Shown: positions 51,019-61,300 of the stretch, piece by piece
Position numbering within the stretch: the first letter of the stretch is position 1
Layout: every line of letters begins with the position of its first letter
DNA from: Persicitalea sp038235275
GTDB lineage: Bacteria; Bacteroidota; Bacteroidia; Cytophagales; Spirosomataceae
NCBI GenBank assembly: GCA_038235275.1
Contig: JBBSUC010000025.1
Coordinates: 16,559-80,558 of the forward strand
Reading direction: 5' to 3'
DNA: 64,000 bases
The notes under the pieces: generated by a model
The model's input: the letters and a program-made list of their open reading frames with translations, nothing else
The model's database searches: none
Told to the model about the DNA's origin: nothing
Translations under genes and position numbers: made by a program

Positions 51019-54000
51019 ATGAGGAAAAATTTACTGCTGAGCCTCTTATTGGTGTGCTCGACTTGGGTGGCTTCGTTCGCCCAGGACCGGAAAGTTACCG
51101 GCAAAGTGACTGCGTCGGAAGACGGCAGCGCACTTCCCGGCGTATCTGTGGTTGTAAAAGGCAGCAACACGGGTACCAATACCGATGCCGATGGAAACTA
51201 CTCCATCAACTTGCCTGCTTCTAACGCCGCCCTGGTTTTCAGTTTCGTCGGAACGGTCACCCAGGAGGTCAACGCCGGAAACCGCTCCGTTATCAACGTG
51301 GCGCTGGCTTCTGACACAAAGAACCTTCAGGAGGTGGTCGTGACAGCCATCGGTATCCAGCGCGAGAAGAAAGGGTTGGGTTACGCGGTGTCGGGCGTCG
51401 ATGGCGACCAGATGGCCCAGCGCTCCGAGCCGGATCCGCTGCGTGCCCTATCAGCCAAGATGCCCGGCGTGAATGTCACGGGCGGTGGCGGTGCCCCCGG
51501 CCAGGCGACCAAAATCAACATTCGCGGCTTCAACTCGCTGACGGGTTCTACCCAGCCATTGTTCGTCGTGGACGGTATTCCGTTCGACAACTCGGTGAAC
51601 GCAGGGGGTTCGGACAGCTTTGCCTCTAACACGGGTGCTTCCAACCGCGCCTATGACATCGATCCCAACAACATCGAGTCGGTATCGGTCCTGAAAGGGG
51701 CCGCTGCGGCCGCGCTTTACGGTTCGCGGGCGATCAATGGCGTAATCCTCATTACCACCAAGGCGGGCAGCAAGAAAGCCCGCAAGGGAATGGAGATCAC
51801 GCTGAACTCTTCGTACAACCAGGAATCAATTTCGGCGTTGCCTGATTACCAGGATACCTATATGCAGGGGTCCAACCAGAACTACAACGGCGGCTTCATC
51901 GGCAACTGGGGCGCGCCCTTCCCCTCGCAGGTGGACAAAATCAATCAGGAGGTGTACGGAGGACGGACGCGCTATACCAAAGACGTTTCTTTCTACGCCA
52001 ATGGACCCAATAAAGGGAAACCCTATCCTGCCGGCACGGCCGAGCACCCGCTGAACCTGCGCAATAACCTGTGCGCCATCTACCCTAACTTGTGCGACGA
52101 ATACGGCAACGGCATTGCCGTGCCTCTGGTTCCCCATGACAACGTGGGCGGTTTCTTCCGTAAAGGAAGCCTGATCGAGAACGGACTGAATATCAGTTCG
52201 ACGGGTGACAAAACCAGCCTGAACGCCACGGTGTCGCGCATGACCAATAAGGGGATCGTTCCCACGCAGGAAAGCTCGCGTACCAACATCAGCTTCGGCG
52301 GTAACGCTCAACTGGCTAACGGCGTGACCGTAAGCGGTAACGTCAACTACGTAAATACGACCACCGATAACCCGCCCCTGGGGGCCGGTTTCTACACCGA
52401 CTACGGTGGGTTTGGTAACGAGGGCTCTATTTTCGGTCGACTTTTCTACCTGCCCCGTAACTTTAACCTGAATGAGTATCCCTTCGAGAACCCGCAGACG
52501 GGCGCAAACCTGTTTTATCGTCCTTTGGATAATCCACTATGGTCGGTGAAATACAATCGTTCGTTGAGTACGGTCAACCGGGCTTACGGCAACATGGCCC
52601 TGACTTACGACATCGCTCCCTGGATCAGTGTATTGGTCAAGGGAGGTATCAACACCTACACCGACGCCCGTCAGCGCTATCAGGCCAAGGGCGGGAATTC
52701 CGCCCCGCTGGGCTTTGTGCGCCGGGACAACGTCGGCTTCACCGAGCAGGACTACAATGCCATCGTCACGATTACGAAAGACTTCAGTGAGGACTTTTCG
52801 TTCCGCGCCCTGGTCGGCGGTAACGCCAACCAGCGTACCCGCACCCGCCAAACTTCTACGGGTACTGATATTATCTCGCGGGGGCTGAACAATCTGGACG
52901 CCACCGCCACGGTGTTGGCCAATCAGGACTACCGTTCGCTGCGCCGCCTGTACGGCGTGTACGCCGATATGCAGTTTGGTTATAAAAACTTCGTTTTCGT
53001 GGGTCTGACGGGCCGGAAGGATTGGTCTTCGACGCTGCCCATTGACAATCGCACCTATTTCTATCCGGCAGCAACGCTTTCGGTCGTGCTTTCGGACGCT
53101 TTCAAAATGCCTTCGCAAATCGATCTGTTGAAAGTGCGGGCTGCCTACGGCAAAGTGGGATCGGACACTGACCCCTACCGCATTCAAAACGTCTATCCGC
53201 TGGGCCAGGCTTATCGCTCGGCCGCCGGGCAGATCGTGTACAACGCCACGGCCAGCAACACGCTCAACAACGCCGAGCTACGGCCTGAGTTTAAAACTGA
53301 ATACGAAACCGGCGTCGAGTTGCAGTTGTTCAAAAACCGGATTGGCCTGGATTTGACTTACTTCAATTCCAACGCCGAAGACCAGATCGTGGAACAGCGC
53401 ATTCCTTCCTCGTCTGGCTACAACTTCAAAGTGGTAAACGCGGGTTCGATCAACAATAAAGGTTGGGAAGTTGGCCTGACGCTGGTACCCATCGAACTGA
53501 GTAGTGGCTTCCGCTGGACGAGCTATTTTGCCTTCACGCGGATTCGCTCTATCGTAACCGATGCGGGTCCTCAAGGCGAAATTTTCCTGGGAGGAACGGG
53601 CACCTCGGCTTTAGGCGCCATCCACCGGACGGGTCAGCCTTATGGCCAAATCTACGGTACGCAGAACGCGCGTGACGATGCCGGCAACCTGCTGATCAAC
53701 GAACTCACGGGGCTGCCCTTCGCCAACCCCAGTGCCGACATCATCGGTAATCCCAACCCCGACTTTACCCTGGGCTGGACCAACACTTTTTCTTGGAAAG
53801 GCTTCACCGTAAATGCGCTCATTGACTGGCGTCAGGGCGGCGACATCTGGTCGTCAACGGCGGCGTCGCTGCTGCTGCGCGGTCAGTTGGCTAACTCCAC
53901 CGACCGCGAAGGCCTGCGGGTGATTCCTGGTGTGTATGGCGACCCCTCTACCTTCAAGCCCATTCTGGGCGCGGACGGTCAGACGGTCAAGAATACGACC

Positions 54001-54333
54001 GGTATCACTTCCTTCGACTATCACTTCTCCAACGGATTTGGTGCCTACGGACAGGATGAGGTCAATGTCTATGACGCCACGACGATTCGCCTGCGCGAAT
54101 TGTCGGTGGGCTACGCGGTTCCCAAGCGTTTCCTGACCAAACTGCCCTTTGGCAGCGCCCGTCTCACCGTATCGGGCCGTAACCTATGGTGGAAAGCGCC
54201 CAATATGCTACCCGGCCTGAACTTCGACCCCGAGACGCTGGCTTCCTTCCCGGATTCCAACGTACAGGGCTTCGACCTGGGCGCTCAGCCCACCACGCGC
54301 CGCCTGGGTGCCAACCTAGTGCTGACGTTCTAA
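51019..54333 (+). CDS. SusC/RagA family TonB-linked outer-membrane transporter
   Basis: 1104 residues. Signal peptide to about residue 21 (SFAQ), regulatory-like domain (DRKVTGKVTASEDGSALPG), TonB-box region (LQEVVVTAIGIQ), plug (PLFVVDGIPFDNSVNAGGSD, SRAINGVILITTKAG) and barrel ending in RRLGANLVLTF. Residues 22-63 are identical to those of the SusC at 58336, although the barrels differ strongly. First gene of a susC-susD-lipoprotein operon. Confidence 0.95.
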   Translation: MRKNLLLSLLLVCSTWVASFAQDRKVTGKVTASEDGSALPGVSVVVKGSNTGTNTDADGNYSINLPASNAALVFSFVGTVTQEVNAGNRSVINVALASDTKNLQEVVVTAIGIQREKKGLGYAVSGVDGDQMAQRSEPDPLRALSAKMPGVNVTGGGGAPGQATKINIRGFNSLTGSTQPLFVVDGIPFDNSVNAGGSDSFASNTGASNRAYDIDPNNIESVSVLKGAAAAALYGSRAINGVILITTKAGSKKARKGMEITLNSSYNQESISALPDYQDTYMQGSNQNYNGGFIGNWGAPFPSQVDKINQEVYGGRTRYTKDVSFYANGPNKGKPYPAGTAEHPLNLRNNLCAIYPNLCDEYGNGIAVPLVPHDNVGGFFRKGSLIENGLNISSTGDKTSLNATVSRMTNKGIVPTQESSRTNISFGGNAQLANGVTVSGNVNYVNTTTDNPPLGAGFYTDYGGFGNEGSIFGRLFYLPRNFNLNEYPFENPQTGANLFYRPLDNPLWSVKYNRSLSTVNRAYGNMALTYDIAPWISVLVKGGINTYTDARQRYQAKGGNSAPLGFVRRDNVGFTEQDYNAIVTITKDFSEDFSFRALVGGNANQRTRTRQTSTGTDIISRGLNNLDATATVLANQDYRSLRRLYGVYADMQFGYKNFVFVGLTGRKDWSSTLPIDNRTYFYPAATLSVVLSDAFKMPSQIDLLKVRAAYGKVGSDTDPYRIQNVYPLGQAYRSAAGQIVYNATASNTLNNAELRPEFKTEYETGVELQLFKNRIGLDLTYFNSNAEDQIVEQRIPSSSGYNFKVVNAGSINNKGWEVGLTLVPIELSSGFRWTSYFAFTRIRSIVTDAGPQGEIFLGGTGTSALGAIHRTGQPYGQIYGTQNARDDAGNLLINELTGLPFANPSADIIGNPNPDFTLGWTNTFSWKGFTVNALIDWRQGGDIWSSTAASLLLRGQLANSTDREGLRVIPGVYGDPSTFKPILGADGQTVKNTTGITSFDYHFSNGFGAYGQDEVNVYDATTIRLRELSVGYAVPKRFLTKLPFGSARLTVSGRNLWWKAPNMLPGLNFDPETLASFPDSNVQGFDLGAQPTTRRLGANLVLTF

Positions 54334-54373
54334 GCGAGCCGATTTCCATATTCAAAATCTGATTTCAAGAAAT

Positions 54374-56074
54374 ATGAACATACTGAAAACAACCTACAAA
54401 GGACTGCTGACCCTGGGACTGCTCGTGTCCCTGGGAAGCTGTAGTATTTTCGATTTGGACGTCAATACTGACCCCAACAACCCGACCAGCGCTGATTACG
54501 CCCTGCTCTTGCCCGCCGCTCAGTTGCGTTCGGTGGATTACTTTGAGGCCCTCAACAACGATACCCATGGATTCATGGGCTGGTTGTCAAGTTCCGATAC
54601 ATACGATCTCACTTTCACCTCTTACAATGGTACCTGGAATAACTTTTATTCCGGGCCAATGAAGGATTTGGAGGAAATTATCGTGAGTGCAGAAACCAAT
54701 CAGGTAACCCGTTACCTGGGCGTGGCGCAGGTGATGAAAGCCTATTTCTTTGGCAATTTCGTGGATATGTTCGGTGATGTGCCGTATTCTGAGGCATTCG
54801 CCGGTGGATACGCCGAGTCGAACATCAACCCTAAGTTCGATAATGGTAAGGACATCTACGCCGATCTCATCAAGCTGTGCGACGAGGCGGTAGTGAATCT
54901 GGCCAAGCCCTCTTCGGTGCCGTTAAACGGCGACCTGTTTTACGCAGGCAACCTCACCCGGTGGCGCAAATTGGCCAAAACGGTGAAACTTCGCTTGCTG
55001 ATCAATTCCCGTCTGGTAGATCCCGCTGCTAAAGCTACCCAGATTAAAGCTATTTTGGACGAAGGCGATTACATCACTTCGCCGGCCGACGACTTTATTT
55101 TTAAGTACAATAAAGTAGTTGCCCCCGACGGACGTCATCCCTGGTACCAGTCAGCTTACGTAGCTTCCAACAGCAACTTTACGTATTTCCTGCACCAGCC
55201 CATTGTGGAGATGCTGCGCGACGACGATCCGCGGACGCCCTTCTACTTCAAGCGTCAGACCAAGAAAATCTTCAATCCCGAAGATCCTACCGACGCTTCT
55301 ACCATCCCGTGTTCGCAGCTATCGGGTTGCAAATATGCCTACTTGGTGCTGAATCCCGAGGTGATCAAAACCCTCTACACGGACAAAGGTAAACCCTTCA
55401 CCCAGGCCGATAAGGAATACCTCGCAGGTTTCTTCGGTCGTGACCGGGGCGACATCTCGGGTGTTCCCGCCGACGTGGATTTCCGGCTTTCTCCGGGAAC
55501 TTATCCGGCGGGTGGTTCATACGACGCCTCTGCCGCCCAAACGGGTGGCACGGGGGCCAAAGGGGCCGGGGACGGCATCCAGCCTATCATCACAAGCTGG
55601 ATGACCAAGTATTACAACATAGAAGCCATTCTGATGCTGGGAGCAACGGGCGACGCTAAAAAACTTTTTGAGCAGGCCATGCGCGAGCAGATCGCCAAAG
55701 TGGTGACCCTGGGGTTGGCGTCGGACCCCAACAATGCGAAGGCACCCGCCCAGGCAGACATCGACAAGTACATCAACCTGTACCTGGCGAAATTCGACGA
55801 GGCACCCAACGCCGCCCAAAAGCTGAACGTCGCCTTAAAGCAAGCCTGGTTCTCGAACCTGGGCAACGGTTACGAGATATACAATGCCTTCCGCCGTACC
55901 GGGTATCCTAACGATATCCAGATTCCGGTGCAGCGCATTCGTAATTTCCCCCTGCGCCTGCCACAGCCGCAGCAGGAGACTTCCCTGAACAAGAATGCAC
56001 CGCAAACGCCTCCGGCTTTCGATAGTCCGGCGGGTGCTGTCTTCTGGGACATACTGAAGTTCAAGTTTAACTAA
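54374..56074 (+). CDS. SusD/RagB-type nutrient-binding outer-membrane lipoprotein (SusD-like_2)
   Basis: 566 residues. The lipoprotein signal ends at Cys23 (SLGSC). Family words include IFDLDVNTDPNNPTSADYALLLPAAQ at the start, FVDMFGDVPYSEAFAG, RWRKLAKTVKLRLLINSRLVD and, near the end, GNGYEIYNAFRRTGYPND with NFPLRLPQPQQE. It is longer than the 475-residue member at 27.7 kb because of inserted loops between about 300 and 400. Lid for the SusC encoded 40 bp upstream. Confidence 0.93.
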   Translation: MNILKTTYKGLLTLGLLVSLGSCSIFDLDVNTDPNNPTSADYALLLPAAQLRSVDYFEALNNDTHGFMGWLSSSDTYDLTFTSYNGTWNNFYSGPMKDLEEIIVSAETNQVTRYLGVAQVMKAYFFGNFVDMFGDVPYSEAFAGGYAESNINPKFDNGKDIYADLIKLCDEAVVNLAKPSSVPLNGDLFYAGNLTRWRKLAKTVKLRLLINSRLVDPAAKATQIKAILDEGDYITSPADDFIFKYNKVVAPDGRHPWYQSAYVASNSNFTYFLHQPIVEMLRDDDPRTPFYFKRQTKKIFNPEDPTDASTIPCSQLSGCKYAYLVLNPEVIKTLYTDKGKPFTQADKEYLAGFFGRDRGDISGVPADVDFRLSPGTYPAGGSYDASAAQTGGTGAKGAGDGIQPIITSWMTKYYNIEAILMLGATGDAKKLFEQAMREQIAKVVTLGLASDPNNAKAPAQADIDKYINLYLAKFDEAPNAAQKLNVALKQAWFSNLGNGYEIYNAFRRTGYPNDIQIPVQRIRNFPLRLPQPQQETSLNKNAPQTPPAFDSPAGAVFWDILKFKFN

Positions 56075-56089
56075 GACATACCGAGAGAA

Positions 56090-56803
56090 ATGATGAAAAA
56101 TATAAAGAAAATAGCCGCCTTTTCGCTGCTGCTGGGAGTAGTGGTAATGATATCCTGCAAGGACGACAGCCTGAGCCCTAACCTGACGCCCGAAGGTAAC
56201 GCCAATGGCTTCGGCACTTTCCTGGTGAGTGGCAAGCCCCAGAAAGATCCCTTTGATCTCACCAAAAGCCAGACCCAGAGATTGGGAACCGACTTTTTGA
56301 CGGTGAAACCCGGCTTCGCCAGCGTTCCGGCTACCATTTCCTGGTCATCCTTTGACAAAAAGGTGAAGGTCAACAAAATCGAACTCTTTGTGAAGCTAGA
56401 CGAGGCTTACGTGGATAAGGACGGTAACAAAGTTGTGGCCATGCACGGTGGTGAGGGTAAGTTGCTTACCACCATCACCCCGGCGGGAATGTACGAAGCC
56501 AATAACTTCACGATCGACCCAGCGAAGGTGTACGACCTACTGAAAGATTCCAAGTTCGATTACGACGATGGGAAGGGAGAGGTGAATGTTTTCACCTCGA
56601 ACCCGCTGCGCACTGCTACCTCACGTTTCTTAGGCAACCGCGACGTGCCGTTCCGCAACCGAGTTATTTCCATTGGCGGCGACGACATCGAAATCACCTG
56701 GAAACTTTACAGCGAAGACGGCCAGTTATACCGAAGCTGGAGTCCGTCCGTCTGCGAAGAATTTGTGGGTGCCAACTGCCGCATCGTGACCCGAGTTCGC
56801 TAG
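56090..56803 (+). CDS. Lipoprotein of a susCD operon, unknown family
   Basis: 237 residues. The lipoprotein signal ends at Cys23 (VVMISC), followed by an acidic KDDSLSPNL stretch that may signal surface export. The rest looks like beta-sandwich sequence (ATISWSSFDKKVKVNKIELFVKL, VISIGGDDIEITWKLYSEDG). Positioned like SusE/SusF-type surface binders, 15 bp after susD, but no known domain was recognised. The gene at 63281 holds the same place in the next operon and has little visible similarity beyond the lipobox. A terminator follows. Confidence 0.75.
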   Translation: MMKNIKKIAAFSLLLGVVVMISCKDDSLSPNLTPEGNANGFGTFLVSGKPQKDPFDLTKSQTQRLGTDFLTVKPGFASVPATISWSSFDKKVKVNKIELFVKLDEAYVDKDGNKVVAMHGGEGKLLTTITPAGMYEANNFTIDPAKVYDLLKDSKFDYDDGKGEVNVFTSNPLRTATSRFLGNRDVPFRNRVISIGGDDIEITWKLYSEDGQLYRSWSPSVCEEFVGANCRIVTRVR

Positions 56804-56835
56804 GTGCTGACTTTTCCATTCTATGCAACTTAGTG

Positions 56836-56865
56836 AGAGCGGACCGGGGGGTTCGCTCTTTTTTT
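56836..56865 (+). terminator. Intrinsic terminator of the first right-hand susCD operon
   Basis: AGAGCGGA (56836-56843) pairs with TTCGCTCT (56852-56859) with one G-U pair and a G-rich 8-nt loop, followed by T7. It also shows that the upstream in-frame ATG at 56823 is not the start of the next gene. Confidence 0.85.
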
Positions 56866-56906
56866 GCTTTTTTATAAAAACAAAACCTGACTCGAAAGCC
56901 CGGTTT

Positions 56907-58229
56907 ATGAAGCTGTGTTTCCTCGGAATTCTACTGCTAATTTCATCCCGGTGTTTTTCCCAAAAGAAAATCACCTATTACGCTGACGTGGAACCCGTCC
57001 TGCAAAGTAACTGCGTCGAATGCCACCACGCGGGCGGCATCGGCCCCTTTCCGCTGACGACCTACGAAAACGTAGCTAAACGTGCCAAATTCATCGCCAA
57101 AGTGACCGAAAGCGGCTACATGCCGCCCTTCCGCGCCGACCTCAGCTTCCAGCGCTACGCCAATGAACGGGGACTGACGGCGGAGGAGATTGGAACAATC
57201 GGGGAGTGGGTGAGGCAGGGGGCTTTGGAAGGGAAAAGGGTTGACCGACACCCCGGTGCGGGTCAACGGTTAATCGCTGCGCCGGAGCGGATTGATGGCA
57301 ACAAGTCCTTGCGCCGTGGCAACGGACCGCCTCTGCGTAAAAACTTTGTGACCTCTGCGGTTGAGAATAAATCGCTGAAATTCTTTATGACCCAGCCTTA
57401 CGAGGTCAAAGGCAACGGGCAGGAGGATTTTCGGTTTTTTAATATGCCGACAAATCTTGAAAAAGATGTGTATGTAAAAGCGATCGAGTTTATCGTCGGC
57501 AACCGTAAGGTGCTGCATCACAGTCGACTGATGACCGACACCACCCGCACCATGCGCGATATCGATGGCTTGGCCGAAGCCGACCCCCAAGTGGCAGAAT
57601 TTCAAAAGACGCCCCTGGAAGAAGAATTTCTCTATGGCTGGGTACCGGGAAACGATCGCATCGACTTCCCACCCGGTACGGCCAAGCGCATTCGTGCGGG
57701 TACCGACCTGCTGCTCAATATGCACTACGCCCCTTCACCCGTTGACGAAACAGACCAGTCGGGCGTCCGCTTTTACCTTACCGATTCGGCTTTGGTGGAG
57801 CGGGAAGTGAAGACGTTGACCCTGACCGAAAACGATATCACGAACCAGCCTTTCGTGTTGCCCGCCGAGAGTAAGCCGACTTTTTACATGAGTTACGGCC
57901 CCACGCAGCAGGATGTCTCGCTGATATCGGTCATGCCACATATGCACTTTCTGGGCAAAAGCTTCCGGGCCTTCGCCATCACTGCCGACGGTGAACTGAT
58001 TCCCTTCGTGAAAATTAATAATTGGGACTACAACTGGCAGATGACCTATCAGTTTAAGGAACTCCTGCACCTGCCAAAAGGCTCCACAATTATCGCTGAG
58101 GGAACCTACGACAACACCTCCCGAAACCCCGAGAATCCCAACCAGCCCGCCCGCGAGGTGACCTATGGCTGGAATTCTACGAGCGAGATGATGAATTTGG
58201 TGTTGTACTACGTCCCCTACCGTCAGTAG
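56907..58229 (+). CDS. Cytochrome c / copper type II monooxygenase-like protein
   Basis: 440 residues. Sec signal (LCFLGILLLISSRCFS), then a mono-haem cytochrome c domain with CVECH at 36-40 and a possible distal Met in ESGYMPPF. After a linker (about 110-156) comes a domain resembling the peptidylglycine/dopamine monooxygenase fold: VLHHSRLM, LLNMHYAP, VMPHMHFLGKSF and the last strand region TYDNTSRNPENPN supply His/Met copper-ligand candidates. It is likely a periplasmic redox enzyme; the substrate is unknown. The linker is Arg/Gly-rich and is encoded by repeat-like DNA. A single-gene unit between two susCD modules. Confidence 0.8.
   Translation: MKLCFLGILLLISSRCFSQKKITYYADVEPVLQSNCVECHHAGGIGPFPLTTYENVAKRAKFIAKVTESGYMPPFRADLSFQRYANERGLTAEEIGTIGEWVRQGALEGKRVDRHPGAGQRLIAAPERIDGNKSLRRGNGPPLRKNFVTSAVENKSLKFFMTQPYEVKGNGQEDFRFFNMPTNLEKDVYVKAIEFIVGNRKVLHHSRLMTDTTRTMRDIDGLAEADPQVAEFQKTPLEEEFLYGWVPGNDRIDFPPGTAKRIRAGTDLLLNMHYAPSPVDETDQSGVRFYLTDSALVEREVKTLTLTENDITNQPFVLPAESKPTFYMSYGPTQQDVSLISVMPHMHFLGKSFRAFAITADGELIPFVKINNWDYNWQMTYQFKELLHLPKGSTIIAEGTYDNTSRNPENPNQPAREVTYGWNSTSEMMNLVLYYVPYRQ
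57240..57372 (+). repeat. Repeat-like DNA inside the cytochrome c gene
   Basis: A nested palindrome (GTTGACC at 57240-57246 with GGTCAAC at 57261-57267, and CACC/GGTG inside) is followed by the periodic stretch GCCTCTGCGTAAAAACTTTG and TGACCTCTGCGG (57329-57360). The latter style matches dispersed intergenic repeats and partly the 14150-14195 element. It is read in frame as the inter-domain linker (for example LRKNFVTSAVENKS). Confidence 0.5.
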
Positions 58230-58335
58230 TCAGGCGGCGAAAAGGACTTTTTTTTGTCAAAAAAACAAAATATTCTACCCTATATGTATATTTACCTGCA
58301 CAAACTATTACTTCTTAACCTAAACTATTCACTAA

Positions 58336-61300
58336 ATGAGGAAAAAACTACTCTTGAGCCTCGTATTGTTGTACTCATCCCTGGCGTATTCCTACGCCCA
58401 GGACCGGAAAGTTACCGGAAAAGTGACCGCGTCGGAAGACGGTAGCGCGCTTCCCGGCGTATCCGTGGTTGTAAAAGGCAGCAACACGGGTACCAACACC
58501 GATGCCGATGGAAACTACTCCATTAGTGTCCCTTCTGCCAGTGCTACCATGGTTTTTAGTTTTGTGGGGACTTCAACCCAGGAAATCGAAGTGGGTAATC
58601 GCTCCACGGTGGATGTGCAGTTGGTTTCTGACACCAGAAATTTGCAGGAGGTGGTCGTGACGGCCCAGGGGATTGTTCGGGAAAAACGGGCGCTGGGTTA
58701 CGCGGTGGCCACAGTGGACAAGAAACTGATCGAAGACCGTCCCCAAGCCGACGTAGGCCGGGTGTTGCAGGGCAAGATCGCCGGTGTGAACATCACGGCC
58801 ACTTCGGGCGTGTCGGGTACGGGCACCAACATCACGATTCGTGGCTACTCGTCCATTACGGGTTCCAACCAACCGCTGTTCGTGGTGGACGGCGTACCCT
58901 TTAACTCCAGCACCAACTCGCGCGGCGGGTTCACGGGGGGCGGGCAATCGGCTTCCAGCCGCTTTCTGGACATCGACCCCAACAACATCGAGAACATCAC
59001 GGTACTGAAGGGACTGGCGGCCACCGTAACGTACGGCGACCAGGGCCGCAACGGCGTTATTCTGGTCACGACTAAAAACGGCAGCAAGAAAAACCGCCCC
59101 ACGGAAGTTAACCTCACGCAATCGGTATTTGCCAATAAGGCCAACCTGCCCACCTACCAAAACCAGTACGTGGGCGGCTTCCAGCAAAGCCTGGGCTACT
59201 TTTTCAGTAACTGGGGACCGACGATCGAAGAAGCGAAAATCTATCCTTCCCAGAATACCAACTCGGCCCTCACCACCCACCCCTACGCCAACCTGACCAC
59301 TTCGGGCGGACTACGGGGGGCTTTGGCCGATTACGTAGCCTCGGTAAGTCCCTACGAGATTGCCGTGTTCCCCAACAATGTAAAAGACTTCTTCCGAACG
59401 GGCAAAATTTCCAATACTTCCCTGAATATCTCGGGTGGTGGCGAGAAGGTAAGCTACAATATGTCGGCGGGCTACAACACGGAACAGGGCTACATTCCCG
59501 AAAATGGCCTGAAGCGCCTGAACCTTGGTCTGGGCCTAAACGCGCAAATGACCAAAAAACTGAACGTGATCACGTCGTTCAATTTTTCCAACACCGACCA
59601 GTCGACGCCCCCATTGAGCGGCGGTACGGGTAACAATACCCTGGATTTTCCCTCGGTGCTGGCCAACGTACTCTATACGCCCCGGCAGGTAAACCTCACG
59701 GACTGGCCTTTTGAAAGCCCCGTTACGGGCGGCACGGTGTACTACCGCTCGGGTAACGACATTCCCAATCCGCGCTGGATTCTGAAAAATTACAAGACCA
59801 CCGACGTGGTAAGCCGGTTGTTCACCGCCACGACTTTCAACTATCAGTTGTCCAATGACCTTAACCTGATCTATAAAGTAGGTTTGGATACTTACACCGA
59901 AAACCAGCGCTATATGTTCAATAAAGGCGGCGTGGATTTGGTCAATGGCTTCCTGGCTACCTCTGACATCAACAACCGCATCTGGGACAACAGCGTCATC
60001 CTGTCCTACGCTAAGACGATCTCGGAGAAGTTTTCTTTCTCGGCTCGACTGGGCGGCAACATGCGCAACGACCTGCAAAAGGGAAGCGTCATCACCAGCC
60101 AAAACCAGTTGGCCCGCAATCTGTTTCGTCACAACAACTTTGTGAACAACAGTGCCTTCGATTACGAAACCGAGCAAACCCGTATCGGTATTTTCGGCGA
60201 AGTTACCGCTGACTTCAACAACGCGCTGTTCCTGAACATCGCCGGCCGTAACGACTGGACCTCGACCGTAGAAATTGGTAACCGCAAGATTTTCTATCCT
60301 TCGGCCAGCCTTTCGTTTGTGCCGACCTCGGCCTTCTCGGGTTTGGAATCCAATTTCCTGAACTACCTGAAATTGCGCGCGGGTGTGGGTACCTCCGCTG
60401 GTTTCCCTGACCCCTACAGCACCCGCAACGTGCTGGCCCAAAACGCCCGAGGCTTCCTGAATTCAGCCGGAGCCCCCGTTCAAACCCACTCGGTGAGCGA
60501 CAACCTGGGTAACCCCAATCTTAAGCCGGAATTGCACACGGAATTCGAAGCGGGCGTGGAGGGCAAGCTGCTCAACAACCGCCTGGGCTTCGACCTGACG
60601 CTGTTCCGCCGCGATACGCGCAACCTGATTACCAACGCGCCCCTCGATGCTTCGACGGGCTATACAGGCACTACCATCAACATCGGTAAAATCCGCAATG
60701 AAGGAATCGAGTTGAGCCTGAACGCCACGGCTCTCAAATTGGGTGATTTCTCCTGGGACATCAATTTGGTGTATTCGCGCATTCTGCCCAAGGTCCTCGA
60801 CCTGGGTGGAACGCTGGAAGAAGTGCAGATTTCCGGCTTTGGCGCGGGATTGGGCAACTACGCCATTGTCGGTCAGCCTTTCAATATCATCAAAGGAACC
60901 GGCTTCGCCCGCAACGATCAGGGGCAACTACTGGTCGATGGCGGGGGCTATTTGCAGCAGACTACCACGCCCGTGGTGCTGGGTAACCCCAACCCGGCCT
61001 TTACCAGCAGCATGATCAATACTTTTGACTATAAAGGATTGTCACTCAATGTGATGCTGTCGTACCGTCAGGGCGGGGCCATGTACTCCTCTACGGCGGG
61101 GGCCATTTTAGGCCGCGGGCTATCGGTGGATACGGGCATCGAGCGCGGCTACGACCGCAACCAGGGTTATGTCTTCCCCGGCGTGAAAGCGGACGGTTCG
61201 CCGAACACTACGCAGGTTACGGCCTCCGACATCGGTTTCAACAACATCTACTTCTTCGGGGACGAAGGCCGCATGTACGATGGCACCACAATTCGCCTGC

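Noticed and set aside
59536..60441. 301-codon minus-strand frame inside susC
   Set aside because: Antisense shadow of a conserved TonB-dependent transporter with no family resemblance.
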